Positions 6,129 to 12,227 of a stretch of DNA of 12,227 bases are shown here, piece after piece. The position numbers and the translations under genes were made by a program. The notes under the pieces are model-generated. The model had not been told where the DNA came from and made no database searches. It worked only from the letters and a program-made list of their open reading frames with translations. Source of the DNA: Crinalium sp049646245 (GTDB taxonomy: Bacteria > Cyanobacteriota > Cyanobacteriia > Cyanobacteriales > PCC-9333); the NCBI GenBank assembly GCA_049646245.1, contig JBARVL010000331.1, forward strand, positions 1 through 12,227, read 5' to 3'. The first letter of the stretch is position 1. Each line of letters opens with the position of its first letter.

Positions 6129-6855
6129 TCGAGAACAATTTTTTCAGAGTCAAGAGCAAGAGCGTATTGATGCTCTTGCTCAATGGTATTTAAAAGAACA
6201 ACTTGACTTTGATAAAAAACTTATTAGATTCGGATATGAAACGATCAAGCCTTATCTAAAAGGGACGGAAGGATTAGAACTAGGCGGTGCTGACGGTCAA
6301 ATGACAAAATTTATTGTCAAGGATTTTGCTAGATTAACATTGGTAGACGCTTCGTCAAATTTGTTAAATAGTATTCCTAATTATCCTAATTTAGTTAAAG
6401 TAAATAAACTGTTTGAGCAATTTGAGAATGAGTGGCTATTTGACACAATTATTATGGCGCATATTCTGGAACATATAGAGTCGCCATTAATGCTATTAGA
6501 GAGAGCCAAACAATGGCTAAATACCAAAGGAAAAATTATAGGAATTGTTCCTAATGGTCATTCCCTTCATCGCCTTGCAGCAGTTAAGATGGGTTTATTA
6601 AAGCATCCGTGTGAACTTAACTCAAGAGATCATGCTCTAGGGCATCGTAGAGTTTACACACCAGAAACATTGAGAAAAGACATCGAGGCGGCGGGACTTA
6701 GAATTGTGGAAATGGGGGGAGTATTTTTAAAACCTCTTTCTAACCAGCAAATTCAGGAACATTGGACACAGGAAATGATCCAAGGGTTTTATGAGCTTGG
6801 GAAAGATTTTCCAGAAAACGCAGCAGAAATTTATGTAGTCTGTGAAATGCCATGA
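6121..6855 (+). CDS. Class I SAM-dependent methyltransferase
   Basis: The 244-residue product has the class I fold. Motif I is 'LELGGADGQ' (52-60), an acidic end of strand 2 appears in 'LTLVDASSN' (72-80), and 'FDTIIMAHILEHIESP' (107-122) is the Methyltransf_11/23-type motif IV-post region. 'WLNTKGKIIGIVPN' (132-145) follows. A strong AGGAGG 6 nt before ATG 6121 fixes the start; the frame is open 51 nt further upstream but inside the ATP-grasp gene. It overlaps the preceding gene by 8 nt and the next by 4 nt (ATGA), so the genes are translationally coupled. Placed in a deoxyamino-sugar cluster it probably methylates a sugar O or N, or a carboxylate; the acceptor cannot be told from sequence. 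Confidence 0.87.
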   Translation: MNDREQFFQSQEQERIDALAQWYLKEQLDFDKKLIRFGYETIKPYLKGTEGLELGGADGQMTKFIVKDFARLTLVDASSNLLNSIPNYPNLVKVNKLFEQFENEWLFDTIIMAHILEHIESPLMLLERAKQWLNTKGKIIGIVPNGHSLHRLAAVKMGLLKHPCELNSRDHALGHRRVYTPETLRKDIEAAGLRIVEMGGVFLKPLSNQQIQEHWTQEMIQGFYELGKDFPENAAEIYVVCEMP

Positions 6856-7502
6856 TCGAGACTATTATTATAGATCTGGATGGACCGATTTTAGAAGGGA
6901 AAGTTAGGCACTATACCTGTTATCGGCAAATATTAGAAGCGCACGGTTATATAGCAGTGTCACTAGAAGAATACTGGGAGATGAAGTGCGATCGCGTACC
7001 TCTTCAGCAACAGTTAGCTGCTAGCAACGCTACACAAATCCACGCAGATTTTGTCCAAGCTTGGCTTTCTGAAATTGAACAGCCTGAGCTTCTTGCTTTG
7101 GATCGCCTGCAACCTGGTGTAATAGAAAAATTAACACAATGGCGATCGCAAGGTCTAAAGCTAGTTTTGGCAACCCTGCGTCGCTACCCTGAGCATCTTG
7201 ATCAGCAGTTAGCTAACTTCCACTTAGATACTTTATTAAATCATGTATTAGTTTGCGAGCATCGACTAGGAAGCTTTGGTAAAGTACAACAAGTAAAAAA
7301 CACAATTCCAGATATATCTCCAAATCATTCTCTTTGGATCGGTGACACTGAAATAGATATAGAAGCAGCTAAATTATTAGGATGCCCGATCTGGGCAGTT
7401 AGTTGTGGTATTCGTACTTCTTCTTATCTAGCTTCACTATCTCCAGATTTCATCAGTCTCGATTTCACACAAATTGATTTAGGGTGTTTTTATGAGAATT
7501 GA
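6852..7502 (+). CDS. HAD-superfamily hydrolase, likely phosphatase
   Basis: The 216-residue product carries all four HAD motifs. Motif I is D8-L-D10-G with the nucleophile D8, motif II is T108 in 'LVLATLRR', motif III is K144 in 'FGKVQQVK', and motif IV is 'GDTEIDIEAAK' with D165 and D169. A cap-1 helical insert spans about 15-85. Such small cytosolic enzymes hydrolyse phosphate esters such as sugar phosphates. Its gene starts in an ATGA overlap with the methyltransferase and ends 11 nt inside fdtA, so it belongs to the same transcript. Two HIP1 sites (6988, 7142) lie in it. The substrate is unknown; a sugar-phosphate or phosphorylated precursor used by the ATP-grasp enzyme is plausible. Confidence 0.85.
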   Translation: MIETIIIDLDGPILEGKVRHYTCYRQILEAHGYIAVSLEEYWEMKCDRVPLQQQLAASNATQIHADFVQAWLSEIEQPELLALDRLQPGVIEKLTQWRSQGLKLVLATLRRYPEHLDQQLANFHLDTLLNHVLVCEHRLGSFGKVQQVKNTIPDISPNHSLWIGDTEIDIEAAKLLGCPIWAVSCGIRTSSYLASLSPDFISLDFTQIDLGCFYEN

Positions 7503-7908
7503 AGAATGCCGCATTATTAGCTTGCCAAAAATTTCTGATCCACGCGGTAATTTAACTTTTATTGAGAGCGATCGCCATATTCCCTTTGATATCAAACGAG
7601 TTTACTATCTTTATGATGTACCAGGTGGTGCAGAACGTGCAGGTCATGCTCATAAAGAACTACAACAATTATTTATTGCTATGTCTGGCAGTTTTGATAT
7701 CCTGCTAGACGACGGATTTATCAAAAAAACCTATCACATGAACCGCTCTTATTATGGTCTTTATGTATGCCCTTTAATCTGGCGTGAAATTAACAACTTT
7801 TCTTCAGGAGCAGTTTGTATGGTTTTAGCATCAACCTTTTATGATGAAGCAGATTACTACCGTGATTATCATCAATTCTTAGCAGCAGTGCGGACTGAGC
7901 AAAAATGA
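7492..7908 (+). CDS. fdtA: dTDP-4-dehydro-6-deoxyglucose 3,4-ketoisomerase (FdtA/QdtA type)
   Basis: This small cupin (138 residues) shifts the keto group of dTDP-4-keto-6-deoxyglucose from C4 to C3, preparing C3 for transamination. Seen are 'ISDPRGNLTFIES' (14-26), the signature 'ERAGHAHKELQQLFIAMSGS' (48-67) with the catalytic pair H52 and H54, and the tail 'SSGAVCMVLASTFYDEADYYRDY' (104-126), all typical of FdtA/WxcM-C proteins. AGGG 7 nt before the ATG supports the start. It overlaps the HAD gene by 11 nt and fdtB by 4 nt. Whether the product has galacto (FdtA) or gluco (QdtA) configuration cannot be decided by eye, so the symbol means the family. The rmlA/rmlB enzymes that make its substrate are not in this window. 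Confidence 0.9.
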   Translation: MRIEECRIISLPKISDPRGNLTFIESDRHIPFDIKRVYYLYDVPGGAERAGHAHKELQQLFIAMSGSFDILLDDGFIKKTYHMNRSYYGLYVCPLIWREINNFSSGAVCMVLASTFYDEADYYRDYHQFLAAVRTEQK

Positions 7909-8993
7909 AAGTTCCCTTTCTTAATATAAAAGCTGCTTATTTAGAACTGCAAGCAGAACTTGATGCAGCCTACCAGCGAGTTATGGCATCCGGCTGGTAT
8001 ATTTTAGGAGAAGAATTAGCAGCTTTTGAGGCAGAGTTTGCTGCTTATTGCCAAGCTAAATACTGTATTGGCGTAGGTAATGGCTTAGACGCTTTGCATC
8101 TAATTTTACGGGCAATGGAAATTGGCTCAGGTGATGAAGTGATTGTACCAGCTAATACTTTCATCGCAAGCTGGTTAGCTATTTCCTACGCAGGTGCAAC
8201 ACCAGTCCCAGTAGAACCAAACGAGCAAACTTATAATATTGACCCAAATTGTATTACAGCAGCAATTACAGAACGCACCAAAGCCATTATGCCAGTGCAT
8301 CTTTATGGTCAACCTGCTGACATGGATGCTATCAATGCAATTGCCACGCGATACAATTTAAAAGTAATTGAAGATGCAGCCCAAGCACACGGCGCACTAT
8401 ATAAAGAGCGGCGTGTTGGTAGTTTAGGTGATGCAGCAGGCTTCAGCTTTTACCCTACTAAAAATTTGGGAGCCATCGGTGATGGAGGGGCGGTAACAAC
8501 TAATAATCCTGAACTAGCTGATAAAATTCGTCTACTTCGTAACTACGGCTCTCCTGTTAAGTACCAAAACGAAATTCCAGGTTTTAATTCTCGGCTTGAT
8601 GAATTACAAGCAGCTTTCTTAAGAGTAAAGCTGTCTAAACTAGATGAATGGAATCAGCGACGCACAGAGGTAGCTCAATATTATTTACAAGCGTTACAAA
8701 AGCTACCAAATTTAAAACTTCCCCATGTACCACATTGGGCTAAACCAGTTTGGCATTTGTTTGTCATCCGTCATCCTCAACGTCACAACCTAGAACAACA
8801 CTTAAATAAAGCCGGAATTTCTACACTGGTACACTATCCTATTCCTCCGCATCTTTCAGACGCTTATTCAGAGCAAAATTTTACCAGATGCAATTTACCA
8901 ATTACAGAAAAAATTTCCCAAGAAATACTGAGCTTACCAATTGGTCCCCATATAAGTCAACAGGAAATTGAACAAGTCGTCAAAAGTTTTTAA
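7905..8993 (+). CDS. fdtB: DegT/DnrJ/EryC1/StrS aminotransferase, dTDP-3-keto-6-deoxyhexose 3-transaminase (FdtB/QdtB type)
   Basis: A PLP-dependent sugar aminotransferase of 362 residues, the usual length. Motifs: 'VPFLNIKAAYLEL' (3-15), 'GVGNGLDALHLILRAM' (56-71), 'VPANTFIASWLAI' (81-93), 'VIEDAAQAHGA' (154-164) with D157 contacting the PLP nitrogen, and the Schiff-base lysine K186 in 'FSFYPTKNLGAIGDGGAV'. 'RLDELQAAFLRVKL' and 'HYPIPPHL' follow in the C-terminal domain. With fdtA directly before it (4-nt ATGA overlap) it most likely makes dTDP-3-amino-3,6-dideoxyhexose using glutamate as amino donor. No FdtC/QdtC-type N-acetyltransferase follows, so the amine may stay free or be altered by the methyltransferase or ATP-grasp enzyme. 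Last gene of the overlapping run. Confidence 0.92.
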   Translation: MKVPFLNIKAAYLELQAELDAAYQRVMASGWYILGEELAAFEAEFAAYCQAKYCIGVGNGLDALHLILRAMEIGSGDEVIVPANTFIASWLAISYAGATPVPVEPNEQTYNIDPNCITAAITERTKAIMPVHLYGQPADMDAINAIATRYNLKVIEDAAQAHGALYKERRVGSLGDAAGFSFYPTKNLGAIGDGGAVTTNNPELADKIRLLRNYGSPVKYQNEIPGFNSRLDELQAAFLRVKLSKLDEWNQRRTEVAQYYLQALQKLPNLKLPHVPHWAKPVWHLFVIRHPQRHNLEQHLNKAGISTLVHYPIPPHLSDAYSEQNFTRCNLPITEKISQEILSLPIGPHISQQEIEQVVKSF

Positions 8994-9019
8994 TATATTA
9001 ATTAAAGGATTAAAGGAAA

Positions 9020-10465
9020 ATGAAAAAAGAACAACCATTAATTAGTGTTGTAATGTCTACCTATAACCATGAAAAATATATTGCTGAAGCAATTGAAAGC
9101 GTTTTAGAACAAACCCTAACAAATTTTGAGTTTATTATTGTTAATGACGGCTCCACCGATAAAACTGACGAAATAATTAGACAGTTTCAGGATGAACGCA
9201 TTATTTATATTAATCAAAAAAATCAAGGGTCTAGCACTGCTCTAAATAATGGGATCTTACAAGCTCAAGGAAAATATGTAGCTTTTTTTTCTGGGGATGA
9301 TGTTTGCTATCCTCAAAGATTAGAAAGGCAGTCTGATTTTTTAGATAAAAATCATAAAAAAATAGTTTTTTCTTGGGTAGATTTCATAGACGATAATAGT
9401 CAATTTGTAACAGGGGAACACTTTGCCCAAAATTTCTTTAATCAACCCCATAAAAATCGTTCTGATGTTTTACAACACTTCTTCTTCAGGGGAAACTATT
9501 TAAGTGGTCCTACAGGAATGGTTGAAAAAAACCTGCTTTTAGAAGCAGGGTTGTTTTTAACAACATCAATTCAGTTACAAGACCTTCATCTGTGGTTAAA
9601 ATTGCTGAGAAAAGATGAAATATTTATGTCACCAGAGAAGTTGCTCAAGTATAGAATTCGTTTGGACAACGGCAACTTGAGTAATCCAGTAAACTCCATA
9701 CGTTCCACTTTTGAATATTATCAAATATCTAAAAGCTTTTTTGATGATCTTCCAGTTGATTTATTTAAAGAAGCATTTAAAGAGCAACTCAGAAAAGCAA
9801 ATTTTCAAGGTCATAGAGAATATGAATTAGAAAAAGCTTTTTTATATTTACATCATAATTCGCCTTTAATAAAATCCATTGGAGGGGAAAAACTATTTAA
9901 TTTATTGCAAGATCGAGAAACTCTTGCTGTGTCTGAGTCAGAATATAATTTTAGTTTAATAGATTTATATAAACTCAATAATGATATGGATATTGCAAAT
10001 CTCAAAAGTTGTCAATATCTTCAATGGCAAATGGCGCTACAGCAACAAGAATTACAGAACAAACATAATGAAATAGAACAGTTACAAATTCAATTATCCG
10101 ACGGAAAAATGAATGTAGTTGTTTTTCCTGACTGGAATCTAGCTGAAGAATTATTGTATGAAGATTTAGCAAAAATATTAAAAATTAGCTTACTCCATCC
10201 GGAAAAGAATAAAATTAAAATTTGGATAGAAAATAGCGAAATCTCACAAGAAAATGCTAATTTAATTATATCGGACATTATGATGAGTATTTTGATGGAA
10301 GAAGATTTAGAGATTAATGAAGAACCAGAAATTTCGCTTTTTAGCCATCTTGAGGAATCAGTGGTTTTAAATAAAATGCACGCTCGTTTGGTTTTAAATC
10401 AAGAAAATAAAGTAATTATTTCTAAATTAGAAGCTGAAAAACTACCTCAAGTTATGTTTTATTGA
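9020..10465 (+). CDS. GT2 family glycosyltransferase with coiled coil and extra C-terminal domain
   Basis: The 481-residue protein starts with a GT-A domain (residues 7-230): 'ISVVMSTYNHEKYIAEAIESVLEQT' (8-32), 'VNDGSTD' with D43 for nucleotide binding, the metal-binding GDD (92-94), and 'QLQDLHLWLKL' (185-195) around the likely catalytic D188. Helical residues 230-330 follow. A Gln/Glu-rich coiled coil comes next (about 335-360, 'QMALQQQELQNKHNEIEQLQ'). A separate C-terminal domain (364-481) begins 'MNVVVFPDWNLAEELLYEDL' and contains 'MEEDLEINEEPEISL'. I recall similar tails on other cyanobacterial glycosyltransferases. Two AAAGGA motifs precede the ATG. The gene is conspicuously AT-rich, lacks HIP1 and starts 26 nt after fdtB. 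It probably transfers a sugar from a nucleotide donor to a glycan or protein. Confidence 0.88.
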   Translation: MKKEQPLISVVMSTYNHEKYIAEAIESVLEQTLTNFEFIIVNDGSTDKTDEIIRQFQDERIIYINQKNQGSSTALNNGILQAQGKYVAFFSGDDVCYPQRLERQSDFLDKNHKKIVFSWVDFIDDNSQFVTGEHFAQNFFNQPHKNRSDVLQHFFFRGNYLSGPTGMVEKNLLLEAGLFLTTSIQLQDLHLWLKLLRKDEIFMSPEKLLKYRIRLDNGNLSNPVNSIRSTFEYYQISKSFFDDLPVDLFKEAFKEQLRKANFQGHREYELEKAFLYLHHNSPLIKSIGGEKLFNLLQDRETLAVSESEYNFSLIDLYKLNNDMDIANLKSCQYLQWQMALQQQELQNKHNEIEQLQIQLSDGKMNVVVFPDWNLAEELLYEDLAKILKISLLHPEKNKIKIWIENSEISQENANLIISDIMMSILMEEDLEINEEPEISLFSHLEESVVLNKMHARLVLNQENKVIISKLEAEKLPQVMFY

Positions 10466-10489
10466 TCACCTCAAAACTTATGGTGATCA
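10463..10489. terminator. Hairpin at the end of the GT2 gene, weak terminator candidate
   Basis: TGATCACC (10463-10470) and GGTGATCA (10482-10489) form a perfect 8-bp stem with an 11-nt loop; the 5' arm includes the TGA stop. No T-run follows, so it is not a standard intrinsic terminator. It could attenuate readthrough into the next gene, protect mRNA ends or bind a regulator. The remaining gap to 10600 shows no gene. Confidence 0.35.
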
Positions 10490-10600
10490 TAGAGCAAGGT
10501 TGATTCCAAGCTCTAAAATTGATAGATGGAAAACCATAAAAGACTAATTACGGATTTTTGAAGCTGAAGAATAACACATATTATTTAATAAAGGATAAAA

Positions 10601-12227
10601 ATGTCTTTCTTACAATCCAACTTTCTTGTTAGTATAGTTGTACCTTGGTGGGATCACAGTGAGTTACTAGAACTGTGGGAAGGTAACTTAAAATACTTGA
10701 AAGATACTGAAATTATCTTTGTTGATAACGGTAGCCAGCCTAGCGGAGAAACAGCTTTAAAAGATTTTTGCGATCGCCATCATATAAAAATCATCCGCAA
10801 TGCAGAAAATCGGGGGTTTTCCGCAGCTAATAACCAGGGTTTAGCTGTTGCAACAGGTGAATATATTCTTCACCTCAATAACGATATAGAAATATTAGAA
10901 TTACCGATAAACGATCTTTGCAATTTAGCAGGCGAAGGAATAGCTGGTCCCGGACTGCAACGAACTGAATTGAATAATACTTATGTAGAAGGATGGGCAT
11001 TGTGTATTAAACGATCTACCCTACAAGCATTAGGCGGGTGGTGTGAAGATTACGGACCTGGTTATTGGGATGATGTCGATTTGTGCTATCGCGCCGATTT
11101 AGCAGGCTATCCCCTCACCCCCGTACCAGAGTTACACCAAATGATCCACCACATCACGAATGCAACGGGGCGGGATGGTCGTATAAATCAGCTAGATTTA
11201 CATCATCGAAATCGGGGAATATTCCTGAAAAAATACTATCAATCGTTCCCCAAAATTGTGATAGATGGTGTATTTTTTCAGCAGTCTTACAAAAATGGTA
11301 TAAACACTGTTTGGCGATCGCTATTAGCAGAATGGGCAGAAAATGGATTTGCTAAATATATTGTAGTGCTAGACCGCGCTGAAACTGCTCCTAAAATTCC
11401 TGGAATTCGTTACCGGACTATACCACCGTATAAGTACAATAACACCGATGCCGATCGCGAAATGCTACAGCTTCTTTGTGATGAAGAAGGCGCAGACTTA
11501 TTCATTTCTAATTACTACAGCACACCTACGACAACGCCTTCTGTATTTATGGCGTATGACATGATTCCAGAAGTCTTAGGTCAAGACCTCAATATTCCCA
11601 TGTGGAGAGAAAAGCACAAAGGAATTGAACACGCTTCAGCCTATATTGCTATTTCACAAAATACCGCACAAGACTTAATCAAGCTTTTCCCGCAAATATC
11701 AAAAGAATCCGTTACAGTAGCTTATTGTGGAATTCCAACTAGCTTCGCACCCTCTCCTCTTGAAGCAGTCAATAGTTTCAAAACTAAATACGGTATTTCA
11801 AAGCCTTACTTTTTGCTAGTCGGTACTGGCGGTCATAAAAATACGATTTTGTTCTTCCAAGCTTTTGCTCAACTTCCTACTAAACAAGGTTTTGAAATTG
11901 TTTGTACCGGAACAACAGAGGTACTCGATCCTGAATTTAGAACTTATACATCAGGGAATTTAGTCCATGTACTAAATCTTGATGAGGAAGAGTTAAAAAC
12001 TGCTTATTCTGGTGCTGTTGCCTTAGTTTATCCGTCTAAATATGAAGGTTTTGGCTTACCTGTATTAGAAGCACTAACTTGTGGTTGCCCGGTCATCACT
12101 TGTCCTAATGCTTCAATTCCCGAAGTTGCAGGGGAAGCAGTATTCTATGTCAGAGATGACGATGTCGATCAACTTACTCATGCTCTTTGTGATGTCCAAA
12201 AACCCAGTGTTCGTGAATCATTAATTG
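10601..12227 (+). CDS. GT2-GT4 bifunctional glycosyltransferase, 3'-truncated by the window edge
   Basis: The frame is open without a stop for 542 codons to the window end. ATG 10601 has AAAGGA 5 nt upstream. Residues 8-225 form a rhamnosyltransferase-like GT-A domain: 'VSIVVPWWDHSELLELW', 'IIFVDNGSQPSGE', 'NRGFSAANNQGLAVATGEYILHLNND' (70-95, in two conserved blocks) and 'YGPGYWDDVDLCYRA' (151-165). From about 225 ('VFFQQSYKNGINTVWRSLL') a GT-B fold of family GT4 follows: 'LVGTGGHKN' (406-414), and E482 and E490 of the EX7E motif in 'YEGFGLPVLEAL'. Fusions like this add two successive sugars at the cytosolic face of the membrane. HIP1 sites at 10770 and 11314 suggest it is more native-like than the preceding gene. 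Further domains may lie beyond the window. Confidence 0.9.
   Translation, partial: MSFLQSNFLVSIVVPWWDHSELLELWEGNLKYLKDTEIIFVDNGSQPSGETALKDFCDRHHIKIIRNAENRGFSAANNQGLAVATGEYILHLNNDIEILELPINDLCNLAGEGIAGPGLQRTELNNTYVEGWALCIKRSTLQALGGWCEDYGPGYWDDVDLCYRADLAGYPLTPVPELHQMIHHITNATGRDGRINQLDLHHRNRGIFLKKYYQSFPKIVIDGVFFQQSYKNGINTVWRSLLAEWAENGFAKYIVVLDRAETAPKIPGIRYRTIPPYKYNNTDADREMLQLLCDEEGADLFISNYYSTPTTTPSVFMAYDMIPEVLGQDLNIPMWREKHKGIEHASAYIAISQNTAQDLIKLFPQISKESVTVAYCGIPTSFAPSPLEAVNSFKTKYGISKPYFLLVGTGGHKNTILFFQAFAQLPTKQGFEIVCTGTTEVLDPEFRTYTSGNLVHVLNLDEEELKTAYSGAVALVYPSKYEGFGLPVLEALTCGCPVITCPNASIPEVAGEAVFYVRDDDVDQLTHALCDVQKPSVRESLI

Noticed and set aside
11083..11355. 90-codon reading frame inside the last gene
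   Set aside because: It is in another frame of the GT2-GT4 gene, whose protein motifs run unbroken through this stretch.

Overview
The window looks like chromosomal DNA of a filamentous (Nostoc/Calothrix-type) cyanobacterium. The evidence is at least ten copies of the HIP1 octamer GCGATCGC, cyanobacterial-style repeats (a CAATTAA-type heptamer run and a GTTCCCAGG/GAGGC-TCT-GCCTC hairpin unit), low overall GC, and gene types typical of these genomes. No rRNA, tRNA or CRISPR array was seen.

Left part (1-3285): the 3' part of a BaiN/HI0933-type flavoprotein gene, then a complete lpxD (lipid A acyltransferase) preceded by a repeat unit. A gene for a membrane-anchored, TPR-like protein of unknown function converges on lpxD. 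After it come about 320 bases of AT-rich noncoding DNA with promoter-like boxes.

Middle (about 3286-5128): a compact IS200/IS605-type element with an intact TnpB (RuvC D/E/D triad plus a four-Cys zinc finger). It also carries a divergent 58-codon ribbon-helix-helix-like gene and no TnpA transposase. Both ends carry hairpins of the same unusual design (5 bp, one unpaired T, 4 bp, 2-nt loop). The right end has GAAT at the hairpin foot and TCAA at the tip, the same tetranucleotides used by IS608. By analogy with other TnpB elements, the right end should encode an omega-RNA whose guide is read from the flanking DNA at 5129 onward.

Right part (5166-12227): a glycan biosynthesis cluster on the + strand. 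Five genes overlap by 4-11 nt: ATP-grasp ligase, SAM methyltransferase, HAD phosphatase, FdtA-type 3,4-ketoisomerase and FdtB-type aminotransferase. Two glycosyltransferase genes follow: a GT2 with a coiled coil and a distinctive C-terminal domain, and a GT2-GT4 fusion cut off by the window end. The FdtA/FdtB pair points to a dTDP-3-amino-3,6-dideoxyhexose. The methyltransferase and ATP-grasp protein may modify that sugar, and the glycosyltransferases probably place it in a surface polysaccharide or on a glycosylated product. The dTDP-glucose genes rmlA/rmlB are not in the window. The element sits 37 nt before the first gene of this cluster, so it may separate the cluster from an ancestral promoter.
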